Assembly: GCA_038277395.1 (NCBI GenBank)
Contig: CM076193.1
Location: forward strand, 176,244,711-176,308,710
From: Dryocosmus kuriphilus
Lineage: Eukaryota > Arthropoda > Insecta > Hymenoptera > Cynipidae
Direction of reading: 5' to 3'
DNA length: 64,000 nucleotides
Positions 32,195 to 43,329 of this stretch are shown one piece after another (position 1 is the first letter of the stretch; each line of letters begins with the position of its first letter). The notes below the pieces were generated by a model that did no database searches, was not told where the DNA came from, and saw nothing but the letters and a program-made list of their open reading frames with translations. The position numbers were made by a program, and so were the translations under genes.

Positions 32195-34273
32195 TCATCG
32201 ATGATTACGCCGTAAATAATCTTGCTCAGTAATTCCGACTCTATGCACTCTCACCCGAACAATTTGTCGCTGCAGTACATAATGCCATACGAAGGATAAA
32301 CGTTCTGCAAACTCTGTTTTCTCAGAAACGAAGATAGACTTTCTAATGATCCAGAGACTGGTTTTGCCAAAATTCTTTCCGAAGAAATGTGGCCTTGAGA
32401 GTGTATGCAATCTTGAGCTAAGTCAGTCTCTACATCATTAGAATATACTTCTGCCAAGGAAAGGGCTTTTTTTGCAAGGGTTCATGACAATTCACTGATT
32501 TTGTTCAGAAATGAAAACTCTTAATTGAACTTGTTGTATGCCTCGTGCCTTTTTTCTAATTCACATACAAGTCTATCAATGATGACGAGAAATTTATTAA
32601 CTCTGAAAGTATCACTCGCGGTCATTCTCATTTCTTCATCGAGTGTTTCATCGTATTTTTTTTTCTTGTCGGTTGTCTTTTTTCAATGTCTTTTGGGTAC
32701 TGCTTCGACACACATGATTCCATTGACTTTTCTTCAAAATACTTTAAATTTTCTCGTTGATCTACAAAAAACTTGCGAAGAGATTCATGAAGATCGGCTA
32801 CAGTAAGTAAATCTACGGTAGAAGACTGAATTTGAACATTCACTTTATTTACTCTTCCTAAAATAATATTCCAAACAACGGCCATTAAAGCCGTTTCCAG
32901 TTGTTCAAATTTTAAAGGAATTCCTGTCACTTCGCTTCGTGTGACAGGCTTTTCGGCACAATCATCCCTGAGAGTTTCTAAGGTTTTGGGGACCACGTGC
33001 CAAGAATTTTCTCAAACTTCTACATGCATGCTCTCTAACTGAGCAGCATGTGAAGTTTACTCTCTTTAGCGTTTCGCCTTTTCCAACTTCATTCATTAAT
33101 ATTTTCCAGCGTTGTGTCGAACTTACAAAAAAATGTAGATTTCTTGGAGCAACATGAGGAAGCGACAAGCTTCTGTGCAAGATTCAGCAGTCGCAGTTGC
33201 CACTAAATTTAAGGAGTGGGCAGAGCAAGGATTAAAAAAGGCAAGCAGTTTTTGGATTTGAATATTAACTTGTAAGCCATTGTATATACCAGACATATTC
33301 GCGGCATTATCATGTGATTTTCCGCGACAGTTTTCAATATTTATACCCCAGGTTTTTGGTTCCGAAGTAATGGCAGAAAGCATCTTCAGCTTTATTACCC
33401 ACTGACGGTAAAAACCTGCGAAATCTTTCACATGTTTCTCCCGTTCTCAAAACGTATCGAATCACGAGGGTCAGATGGTCCACATGTGCTCTGTCTGATG
33501 TTGAATCGATAATAAACGAAAAGTGTTTCGCACTTCTTATCTCGTCTGAAATCTGCTTCAAGGCTTTATGATCCATCAAGTGGATAAACTCATCGCAAAC
33601 GGTCTTTGATAAGTAATTGGTACTTCCACATTCTTGATTTCCAAACTGTTCAATATGAGTGACTAAAAAAGAATGGAACTCAGCTAACAGTTCCAAAATC
33701 ATAAAATAATTTCCGTTGTGTGGATCACCTAACTTTTCACTTTTTCCTCTAAAAGCGAGACCTCTTGAACACAGCCGCTTTACTACAGCAACGACCCTGT
33801 TCAGAACATTTCCCCAATAACTAATTTCTTCATGAGCTTCGAGATACAGTAAATTGCTGATTTGATTTTCAATCTCACTTCTATCTTTCAAAACTAAGGA
33901 TACTAGATTTATAACGCGCAGAGCTTTCATGCTGAGATACGCGGTATTCTGAATTTTTCCAATCATTATATCCTTCATCCTCAAACTGAGTTTTATTTTC
34001 TGATGGTCCGAATACCAAACAGGCTCCGAAATATACGAAACTCTTATTTTCAGAATAAGGCAACCAATTTCTCTACTTCAATTCATTGTTTTTCATTTTT
34101 CTCTGGAATATATTTACTGTCAAGAAACGACGCTGATCAGCATATAGCTTCTCACTTTTAGAGAATTCAAAAGATTTATTTTGATCGAAGCCTAATCTTG
34201 CGATAATGTTCCTTAAGGTATAGTTAATTTCCCATAAGATTGGATGTTTGTTTGGATTTACTGTTGCTTGCAT
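32195..34273 (-). pseudogene. hAT transposase (zinc finger MYM-type 1-like, DUF4371), frameshifted
   Basis: Segments 34,273-34,073, 34,063-33,881, 33,984-33,334, 33,431-33,123 and 32,996-32,628 read in order. The N-terminal TTF-type region has FVYFGACLVFG and GYNDWKN. The DUF4371 part has LRVINLVSLVL, IRSAKHFSFIIDSTSDRAHVD and FYRQWVIKLK, then HDNAANMSGIYNGLQVNI and NPCSAHSLNLVATA, the usual GxxYDxAxxMSGxxxGxQ and CxAHxLNL signatures. The C-terminal dimerisation region follows, weakly. DST and DNAANM carry expected catalytic-site positions. At least three frameshifts. Confidence 0.85.
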
Positions 34274-34738
34274 TTGGTCATCATTTAGTTTCAGATTCTG
34301 AGACGCGTCTTTAATTTTGAGGTTCCTATTACTTATTGATGATTTATCTTTGTCAACAACATAACTATCACTTTTTTCTAAAGCGGATTGTTAAACAGAT
34401 GACTGCTGGGCTGCAGAGTTCAAATCCGTGTCATATTTTCCAGATTGAATTGTCTGAGTGCATGTTGTTGGAGTTCCTGATCTTTCGTCACTACTTCCAC
34501 TTCTTAAAAAAAACTGTCAATTTTGATCGTTTTACGGATAAACTTCTCTTATTCTTCCTTTTTTATTTTGGCCTTCTTTTTGTACTCAGCTTCACTAAGT
34601 CGCTTTCTCCCATCACTCATTTTGACAATTTTTTATCCAAGAATTGAATGAAAAAGGTGAAGATAGTAGGTTTATTTATCACCCGCAATTAGTAGCATCC
34701 TTTCACCTTTGCTCGGCCTTCAGAAAATGAATAATTAA

Positions 34739-34925
34739 TGAAAAGTCAAAAGCATGTATGCCTTGTGCCTTGGAATAGGTCTAAAAATGAAAATTATATC
34801 AACTCTATACGTTTGTATAAAACGCGGCCATACAAATACACGCCATGTTTTATGCAAACGTATAGAATTGCCGCCATTTTAATTTTTAGACCTAGTCCAA
34901 GGCATGAGGCATACATGCTTTTGAT
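34739..34925. repeat. Foldback MITE, copy 1
   Basis: Long imperfect hairpin. Left-arm landmarks are AAAAGCATGTATGCCTTGTGCC, TAGGTCTAAAAATGAAAAT and TATACGTTTGTATAAAAC; the right arm repeats these inverted (GTTTTATGCAAACGTATAG, TTTTTAGACCTAG, GGCATACATGCTTTTG). The loop is about 25 bases. Confidence 0.85.
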
Positions 34926-35603
34926 TGCATAACGCTAATCTTTTTATGCTATCACAAAAAATTGGAACTTTTTCGCACAGCTTCCGGAGCAGCTATTTAG
35001 AATTGAAATACTGAGGGAAAGAAGAATTCTTTCTAAATGTCTAATATTTCTTTTTCCACAAATGCGATTGTTGAATTTTGCCAGATAAATCCAAATTATT
35101 ATTTCTATGTTAGCTTTATTAAAAAAGCAAAAATAACTAAATAAGCATGAGGAATCTTTTGGAATACTCTTTATTGTTGACATAAAAATGTTCAGCAGTC
35201 CAACCCGACTGTGTCAAGCTTCGAATTGAAAAATCTTTTTGCAAGTCTTTCTCAATAAACTGATACGTTACGAATGATTTATTATAATTTATTATGATTA
35301 TTATAAGTTGGTACTCACCGGTGTTATGATAATATGAAGTGGCAAGATCCGTTACGCAATTATTGCTGAAACCTTTCTACTAATGATGGGACGTCGTTTT
35401 CGAAATATCGATGTTTTTCTTTCGATTATCGAGTATTGATGCTCGAATATTGATTATCGTATAAGATTAGTATTTCGTTTGAGCCTGTCTCGTTCCGAAC
35501 AAGAACATTGATTGACGAACGAACTGAGATTCTGACTGAGAACGATTGAGAACTATAGTATGGCCGCTTTATCTCTGCGATTGCTTACAATTTACAGTTA
35601 GAA

Positions 35604-35760
35604 GCATCTATGCCTTATGTTTGGTAAGCAGGTCCAAAAATGAAAATGATATCAACTCTATACGTTTGTGTGGACCATTGCAATGCAATTACACGTCAGA
35701 GTTCATGCAAACGTATATAGTTGACGCCATTTTCATTTTTGGACCTGCTCCGGTCCCAAA
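35604..35760. repeat. Foldback MITE, copy 2
   Basis: Same family as the copy 0.86 kb upstream: GCATCTATGCCTTATG, AGGTCCAAAAATGAAAATGA and CTCTATACGTTTGTG on the left; CATGCAAACGTATA and CATTTTTGGACCTG inverted on the right. The outer right arm is truncated next to the hAT end. Confidence 0.8.
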
Positions 35761-36337
35761 TTTGCCGCCCCTATGATCTGCCGCCCTAGGCTGAAGCCTA
35801 CTCCGCCTACTGGTACATCTGCCACTGCGGATAAGTATATACCACACTTGGTAAGTTTTTGTTACTATATTATAATAATATTATCTGATATGTTTAATCG
35901 CATTATAATTACATACTAAAATTATCAATCCAGCACGTGAAGAGGTCATTCCAAAGGATGACGAAAAGTCTTTTCAATAAACTCACATTTTTACTTTAAT
36001 TGTCTGTAAGAATCGTTTCTCTTTATCTGCCTACATCAAAATCATATTGCTAAAATAAGGAAAGATTTGCACATTCAAATATTTTGTATATTTCAAATTT
36101 TGTAAGAAATCTTCTAGAATTTATATTAATTTTTCGAGATTTCAAGTGCACCCTTATAGTAAAGCTTATACCAATTTGCATTTTACGCATTGGATTCCTC
36201 TAAGTCATAAAAGATTGTGTAAATTGGGACACGGTTACATAAACAGTGCCACCAGTTTCTTCTCCTAGAAACTAACATACGCAATTAAAATATCTCAGAA
36301 ATATAATATATGATAATTAGCTAGATAACGAATGTGG

Positions 36338-36372
36338 TATATATACGCGAATTACTTCATTAACACAGTAGG
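36338..36372 (+). promoter_or_regulatory. Putative core promoter of gene A (TATA box and start region)
   Basis: TATATATA at 36,338-36,345 precedes CGCGAATTACTTCATT and the first ATG at 36,397. The paralogous copy at 57,370-57,425 keeps CGCGAATCACTTCATT and an arthropod-type initiator TCAGT at about 57,400, which places transcription start about 25-35 bases upstream of the ATG. Conservation between the two copies supports function. Confidence 0.5.
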
Positions 36373-36396
36373 CACTTTGTCGTCTAATTCGCAAAA

Positions 36397-36451
36397 ATGA
36401 TGGTCGCTGCTACTGTGGTCTCATACTTGGCGATTACTTTCAATATAATTG
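36397..36451 (+). CDS. Gene A exon 1: signal peptide of a putative secreted protein
   Basis: ATG at 36,397 (a second ATG follows at once) opens 18 codons plus one base: MMVAATVVSYLAITFNII, a hydrophobic leader. It ends at a consensus donor G|GTAAAT. Spliced to the acceptor at 43,329, the phase is correct and reads straight into the main exon, giving a leader followed by LSSQFDCLPNGAEIP. The intron is 6.88 kb, of which about 4.8 kb is a LINE and a mariner-like insertion. The pairing is inferred from phase, splice signals and the same architecture in the paralogues; no transcript was available. Confidence 0.65.
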
Positions 36452-36542
36452 GTAAATATGATGATGTGATGTATCTACAAATTTAAGTGCACTCTTAAGC
36501 TTTCCTCAAACAATTTGACCAATTTAAACCCCTTTCTATCTG

Positions 36543-39372
36543 CTTTGTTGATTGATTCGTTTATTACTCTCCATTACGGGTTTGAGGGCTCCGTTCCCTT
36601 TACATTCTTTACAATTTCACTTAACCACTATGCCTTATGCTTATCTTAACCTACTATCGCTCCATTATGTACAAGTTCTTAAATTATTATATACTAACTT
36701 ACTACCATCTAATATCTAACAAGTGCGCGAGACCTTCCAGGGCTTCCGTGTCCTCTTACCATATTACTATTCAAGCTTTTCCATCTCACGCAACACTAAT
36801 TTTCCTTAGATTTCGGTTTTGGCTTTCTCCTCCCCCATACATCCTCTCTTCCCTTTTATTTTCTAAACTCTTCACCCAGTTTTCCCCTTGTCCACAATCG
36901 CTCAGTATCCACCTAACTTTATCTACGACGCTCTTTCCCCCTTCCTCTTCGCCTGTGCACCTCTCCAACACTTGCTCCCATGATTCCCTTTCACACCCAC
37001 ATATCCTGCACATTTTCATTTCTTCTCTCATCCAATATTTACATTCATTCATGCCTTCACCCATTCTGAAACGTATCACCCTGGCCCACCTGCACTCATT
37101 TTTCAATTTCCCTAAATATTTTGGAACCCCTTCCATCTTGACGAATTTATACCCTTTATTATATTTTGATCCTATAATCTTTTCCCATCTCTTCTCTTCC
37201 TGCTTCTCACTCATTTTGCCTTCAATTTCCTGCCATTCCCTCCCCTCGTCACACATTCTCCATTCCCTTCTAACTTGTCATCTCTCGTCCGCCCATTTTG
37301 AATATCCCGTGTTACCCCTCCCCTCTCTATTTGCTACCCTTACCACCCTTCAGCTTCTCTTCGAAATCCCAGACACTCCTTCTCTGTCTTATCACCCATT
37401 TCTCTCTCCATGTTGCTTCTCTCAACATAAGCAGTTCCAGCTTGCTCCCATCACTCATCTCAGAAATCTTTCTTCCATGTTTTCTACCTTCTTGTACTCC
37501 TTCCAACCTCCTATTTCCACTCCATAGCACATTACTGACCATACTAGTGAGTCAAACAGCCATAATCTCATCTTCCAGTTCTCCTTGAATCTTCTTTTTC
37601 CAATCCTCCACACTTGACCCATCACCACCCGGGCGCTCTCCAACCTTTTTCTCACCTGAAGATCATTTTCACCACCCGCTGTGAACCAAAATCCTAAATA
37701 ACAAGATTACTCTACCATTTCCACTATTTCTCCATTTATCTTCCATCCACAATTTAATTAATTCTTTCTCTTTCTGAAACATACTGTGTTTGTCTTCTTC
37801 ATATTAATTATCAAGCTCCTCCCTATCCAATACTCTTCGAATACTTTCATTAGCAAGCTCATTCTATTTCCATTTTCTGCTAGAAGCACCACATCTTCTG
37901 CGTACACAAGTGAGTATATTCTTTCATTTCCTAGAACTGCGCCTCCTTTACCATTCCTTTCCATTTTCTCTTCTAGGTCTGCTAACATAATGCTAAATAA
38001 CAATAGAATTAATGGGAAACCTTGTCTGAGACCCCTCCTTGTCCAAAACTCCTTCCCTTTCTTTTCCCCGATCCTCACCCTTGCTTTCTTCTCCGTAAAG
38101 ACCCCTTTTATCCTCTCATTCAACTCCTAGTTGACCTCCCTTCCTTTCATTGCCTTCCACGAAACTTTTCATTCACCGAGTTGAAACCTACCTTAAAATC
38201 TACGAAGAGTGCAATTGACTTTCCTTTTCTCTGTCCCAGGTTCCTCTCGAATAGATCATTCAGAACGAGAATGTTATCCACTGTTCTCATTCCCTTTTTG
38301 AATCCTGTTTGATTGTATGAAATACTTCCTTTCTCTTCTACTTGTTCTTCTAATCTCTTCCTAGGCACCTCCGCGTAAATTTTTTACGTTACTGACGTGA
38401 CAGTAATTCCTCTATAATCATCCACTTTTCTACCTCAAACTTTCTTTAATAACGGAACTACCAAACCTGTTTTCCACTCCTTGGGCCAGCCCTTCCCTCT
38501 CCATACTTTACTACATATTTCCCAGATCAGTTCTCTAATCCTCCTTCCGCCAAATTTCAACGCTTCATTCTCCATCCCCTCATCTCCTGTTGCCTTGTTT
38601 CTTTTTATCTTCTCAGTTGCTTGATTTACCTCCTCTCTGGTCACCTCATCCCGCCATTCCATTCCACCCACAATTTCCTTTCTGCTTTTCCCCATCACTT
38701 TACTATCCACGACTCCCAGGAATTTCTTGAAGTATAATGTCCATTCATCCATATTTAACTATTCATAGATTCTTTTCCATCCGCCCCTCTCTCTATTGAT
38801 CACCTCCCATTCTCGTCTTTCCTTTATTGTTTCCTCTACCTCCTCCATGTACCTCACCTTCTCCTCCTGTCATTTCACATCTAGTCATTTCTCGTGTTCA
38901 CTTTTCCTTTTATTATATTCCTTTCTGTCTATCTCTCCTCTTCTCCTATTCTTTAACGATGACTTCATATGTTCTTTACACTCTATACATTCCACGTCCT
39001 ACCATCCTCTTTTCTCCCTTCTTTACTCCTCATGTGGTCTAATTTCTTCCACTATCATCTCTACCCTTTCCGCTATCTGACACAGCATCGCATCCGCGCC
39101 TTTCACCTCTTCAATCATATTATTTTCTTCTTCCATTCTTCCCGTATTTTCTCTTACTTTAACAACTCTCCACGTGCACAACTTTGCTCTTTTCTTTGTC
39201 GCTCCTTCCTTTTTCCTTCCCACTCTTCCCCTATTCCCAAATTTCAACGTTGCAATTAAGCTCATTCCATTTTCATTACCTGCCAGAAGCACCACATCGT
39301 CCGCGTACGCTAGTGAGTATATTTCTTTTATTTCCTAGAACTGTACCTCCTTTACCATTCTTTTCCATTTTC
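36543..39372 (-). mobile_element. LINE (L1-like, purine-rich sense strand) inserted in the gene A intron
   Basis: Flanked by TCTATCTG at 36,535-36,542 and 39,373-39,380; the paralogous intron C has a single related TTTATCTGAATTA at the same place (57,590-57,605). The element lies on the minus strand with its 3' end at the left, and is 5' truncated inside the RT. The motif C segment is present twice (see findings). Confidence 0.8.
36786..38752 (-). pseudogene. LINE ORF2: RT and C-terminal domain, degenerate
   Basis: From 38,752 down: KIKRNKATGDEGMENEALKF with GWPKEWKTGLVVPLLKK (RT finger motifs); QTGFKKGMRTVDNI and ALFVDFKVGFNSV (catalytic motif A region, Asp present, 38,368-38,147); RRGLRQGFPLILLLFSIMLADLEE (motif B); and YSLVYAEDVVLLAE (motif C, YADD changed to YAED, about 37,900). 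The C-terminal zinc region at 37,256-36,786 has CRWARVIRFRMGEG and CRICGCERESWEQVLERC. Frameshifts separate the parts. EN and ORF1 are absent. Confidence 0.8.
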
Positions 39373-39380
39373 TCTATCTG

Positions 39381-40958
39381 AATTATTATTTTCTTCTAAA
39401 CATGACCTGAATTTATCTGAAATGTGTATGAATGATATCTGCATCTATTGCGGAAAAAAATGGAATTTAAAAGGTACTCTTTATGCTCACATAAAACTTG
39501 AGATCCTTAAAGTGACTTTATTCGTACAAAACACCATATTCTTGGGTTGCCGAGAAACTTAAAAAAAAGTTCCAGTCCGCCATTGGTTGCACACTTTTTG
39601 GGGGAAAACTTCTGAAGATTTTTAAATCGATTCTTTCAAAATCTTCAGAAAGTTGCAATTTATAAGAAACCGAGCAGGCAGTGAACTCGGTATTCGGCTA
39701 TCGGTATTAGGTTGCGCTTTCTTATAAAATGTGTATTTCTGCTAATTTTCTATAACCGCTCTTTATTTGTCGTTGAATATTAGTCTCAAAGATCGTAATA
39801 CTGCGATATGACGATTTATTTTGTAAAAACATTGACCTTAAATTTAACATTCTTATAATTTTCTATTTTTAGTATTAGAGGTAATCATCGGAAAAAGTGA
39901 ATATAGAGAAAAGGTTTACACTGTCATTCTCTACAAGTTTATACATAAAAGAAAATTAATTTTGGTAATTTATAATTTTTTTTTTTTCATATAATGAACC
40001 TTGTCAGAGATGATAACGTTGCGCCAGTAAAAATTCGAATTACTAGAACCTTGTTTCAAACTGTGATAATACGTTAATATGTTTTATTATGAAATATTTG
40101 TTCAACGACATATATGCTGTGAAAGATAACAGAAAATCTTTGCAAAAATCTCCTCTCATGCTGCGAATATCGTTTCAAATAGAATAAACATTGTCGCTAA
40201 AGCTTGTTGTTGAAACAAGGTTACTATTGTCGAGGTTTCCATTGCAAATTATCAAGATTTTGAAGTGCTCACTCTCGACTGGAAATATAATCAACAATTT
40301 GATTATATCTTAATTACCTTCTTACTGATCCCGACTCTTAAAAACTTATCTATACATGTATTTAAATATGAACCATATTCTTGAAATTCTATGAAGAAAT
40401 TAGGAATCTACTCTTTTGTGATATTAATAGATAACATGGGGAGATAAGTAAAAAAAAATTCAGAATTGGAGAAGCTAGGTTCTTCAAATTAAAAGGTGGT
40501 GAAGAAAAAAACAAACCAAATCTTCGATAAAATTTGGATGAACACCTCACAAAAAGCTCTTAGCAAAATTCAAAGAGTAAAGAAAAAAAGAAGGGAAAGA
40601 GGACGGCAACCAAACAAATCTTTTTCCTTCTTTTTCTTTCTCTTGTAGTTTTTTGGTTCTGCGGCACATTCTGATAAAAATAAATTTGAAATATATGGAA
40701 ATGCACACACATGATTTCTGATGTGGTCAAATGTTTAAAACTGTAGGACCTTTTATATCAATAAATTCCATTTTCTGAGCTAACTACCCTATTAGCGCAC
40801 AATATTTCCTCAATGTTCCTCAATATGGAGGCAAAATTGATGCATCATATCGATGGTCGTTTTTGGCAAGATACAGTTATAACTTTCAACAACAAATATC
40901 TTTTAAATCATAGGATATGTATGTGAAAATGGTTTTCATTTTACAATATAGACTTATA
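39381..40958 (+). other. Gene A intron, conserved with paralogue introns
   Basis: Unique intronic DNA. Blocks at 39,990-40,110 match 57,795-57,910 (paralogue C). Blocks at 40,370-40,560 match the minus strand at 63,800-64,000, and 40,690-40,960 match 63,360-63,150 (paralogue B). No coding exon was identified. Confidence 0.6.
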
Positions 40959-41507
40959 TAAACGGTGTCCCAAAATACTCCATCTATAAAAAAATGATTC
41001 AGACAAAAATTGTACAGTACATAGGGGGTCATTTAAAGTTACTATTAATTTTGACCTTGATGTCAATTTTGAAGGTCATTTGAGGGTCAGGATAATTTTT
41101 TTAATTGGAAACCCCTATTTTTGACTCCGGACTTGAAAAGAGCGGAAAATTTTACGTCAAAAATATCTTATGAGAAATTTACCTTCGTGACCTTAGAAAA
41201 GTCAAATATCAAAGTAAAGTGTCTCAAAGCGGTTATATGCTTTTTTTAAAAAATTAATTGTTCTTCTGAGAATAGCAAACGTTCAAGATGCTTTTTCCAA
41301 GTCGATAGAATGTAAAAATGTGAACCACCTTGACTACCTTGACCTGCAGGTAAATTGTGAAGGTCACTTAAAGGTTAAAAGTCAAAAATAGTCTTTCGAA
41401 GAGAATTCAAATGAAGGGCAACTGTTAAAAAGCTCTTAGAACATTACTTTTAACGTCACCCGAAAACAACGACATGGACGTAGTAAGTTCTGTTTCCTTT
41501 GGGGTGC

Positions 41508-41675
41508 TTATTTACCGTGAGTCCCCTTGTCTCTCACGCTTGGGGTGCTTGTTTATCGTGAGTCCCCTTGCCTCTCAGGTTTAGGGTGCTTGTTTACCGT
41601 GAGTCCCCTTGCCTCTCAGGTTTGGAGTGCTTGTTTACCGTGAGTCCCCTTGCCTCTCACGTTTGGGGTGCTACA
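41508..41675 (+). repeat. 41-bp subterminal minisatellite (left set)
   Basis: Four copies of a 41-bp unit containing GGGGTGCTTGTTTACCGTGA and GTCCCCTTGCCTCTCA. Three inverted copies lie at 42,275-42,400 on the other side of the transposase. Confidence 0.9.
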
Positions 41676-41854
41676 GCGACGGACAGCTCAATAGACATAA
41701 TTGTCATTGTTGGTCAGAAGAAAATCCCCACTGGTACAGACCTATGGATCATCAACGTCGATGGAGTCTTATGACATGGTGCGGAAGAATAAATGGATAA
41801 TTAATTGGACCCTACTTTTTTGACGCAAGCGTTGACAGACATAACTAATTAGAG

Positions 41855-42259
41855 TTGCTAAGAGACTACTTACCTGGACTACTAGAGAACGTTGACTTAC
41901 AATTAGCAACAAGGTGGCTTCAACAAGATGGTACTGCGCCACACTTTGCACGCATCGTTCTTGAGTTTTTGAATAAGAATTACAATGGTAGCTGGATCGG
42001 ACGAAGAGGTCCAGTTGAATGTCCTCCTTGCTTACCAGACCTCACATCGCCTGATTTTTTTTTTTTGCGGGGATATCTTAAAAATGCTGCTTTTTCTCAA
42101 CGGGTTACGACGAGAGAATATCTGATAGAGCGAATTGTAACAGCTTCTACGGCCATTCCGAGAGAAACTTTGCTTAGAACTGTGGACAATTCTGGAAGAC
42201 GTTTACGTTTATGTCTTGAAGCCAACGGAGAAAACTTCGAACAGTTACTCTGTGGGTAA
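41855..42259 (+). pseudogene. Mariner-like transposase, C-terminal half only
   Basis: The frame has WLQQDGTAPHFA (second catalytic Asp), WIGRRGPVECPPCLPDLTSP and DFFFLRGYLKNAAF (third catalytic position, D type), then a helical tail. This is the DDE_3-type transposase seen with DUF4817/HTH_29 proteins in insects. The N-terminal half with the DNA-binding domain and first Asp is deleted except for traces before 41,855. The related copy at 50,444-51,531 preserves almost the whole protein. Confidence 0.8.
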
Positions 42260-42274
42260 TTGAGACAATAACAG

Positions 42275-42400
42275 TCATTGTGAGAGGCAAGGGGACTCAC
42301 GGTAAACAAGCACCCCAAACCTGAGAGGCATGGGGACTCACGATAAACAAGCACCCCTAACGTGAGAGGCAAGGGGACTCACGGTAAATGAGCACCCCAA
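42275..42400 (-). repeat. 41-bp subterminal minisatellite (right set)
   Basis: Three copies, inverted relative to the left set, containing GAGAGGCAAGGGGACTCACG and GGTAAACAAGCACCCC. Copy number differs between the two ends (four versus three). Confidence 0.9.
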
Positions 42401-43329
42401 AGGAAACAGAACTTATTACGTCCACGTTTTTGTTTACGGATAATACTAAAAGCAAGGTTTTAAGAGCTTTTTAAACAGTTGCCCTTCATTTGAATTCCCT
42501 TCCAAAGACTTCTTTTGCCTTTAACCTTTAAATGACCTTCACAATTTACCTGCGGGTTAAGATGGTCAAGGTGGTTCACACTCTTACTATTCTCAGAAAA
42601 ATAGATAATTTAAAAGAAGAGCATATGACCGTTTTGAGACACTTTACCTTGATATTTGATCTTTCTAAGGTCACGAAAGCAAATTTTTCATAAAACATTT
42701 TTGACGTAAAATTTTTCGCTCTTTTCAAATCCGGAGTCAGAAATAAGGGGTTCCGTTTAAGAAAATCATCTTGATCCTCAAATGACCTTCAAAATTGACC
42801 TCAAGGTCAAAATTAATAGTACCTTAAATGACCTCCTATGTACTGTACAGTTTTTGTCTGAATAATTTTTTTATAGATGAAGTATTTTAAGAGATATTTG
42901 CATCCATAGATTAAAATGGGACACCGTGTATAATAGAGCATACTACAGGTACTCAATGCCCAATAATGGCATCCATTTTTACTTATCTCTTACGGTTTAC
43001 GAGACGTCTGCTCTTAAAAATAATATAACCTTAGCCCCCAAAACCGCCGTCGTTATGTTACATCAATGTTGCCTCAATAGTGCCGTCATTATCGGTGCAA
43101 TATTGAGGCAATATTGGGTGCTAATATGGTAAGCATTTCATCAGATTGATATCCTCAAAACTCTCTAGCAAAATGTTTTTCCCGACGCTGATTAAGAATT
43201 TGTAGTCAGAATTTAAATGTCACTATCAAGCCGTTCCTTGGTTCGCCATACTGGTTCGCACCAAGGGGTTTATGACATAAAAACAGAGCATGCACGTCAA
43301 AAGCATTAATCTTCTGTTCTTTGTTGCAG

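Larger units (their letters stand above)
31592..35827 (-). mobile_element. hAT transposon with ZMYM/DUF4371-type transposase
   Basis: Ends are CAGTGGCGGATTTAC (31,592) and, inverted, CAGTGGCAGATGTACC (35,827). The flanking octamers CGGTTATG (31,584-31,591) and CGGATAAG (35,828-35,835) agree at six of eight positions, as expected for an aged 8-bp hAT duplication. A subterminal GCCGCCC motif is present near both ends (31,917 and 35,765-35,795). The transposase lies on the minus strand, and three MITEs are nested inside. Confidence 0.85.
40959..42930 (+). mobile_element. Mariner-like element with ~0.5-kb inverted repeats
   Basis: TA duplications at 40,957-40,958 and 42,931-42,932. Ends are TAAACGGTGTCCCA and, inverted, TACACGGTGTCCCA. 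Inverted homology continues for roughly 500 bases on each side, through blocks such as ATTCAGACAAAAA, TTTGACCTTGA and GAGTCA..CCGGA to the 41-bp minisatellite. It lies in the gene A intron and is absent from the corresponding site in paralogue B (about 63,100-63,130). Confidence 0.85.

Noticed and set aside
36637..37527. Plus-strand open frame of 296 codons, the longest in the window
   Set aside because: Its codons are the C/T-rich complement of the minus-strand LINE ORF2; the minus strand carries the recognised RT and zinc motifs.
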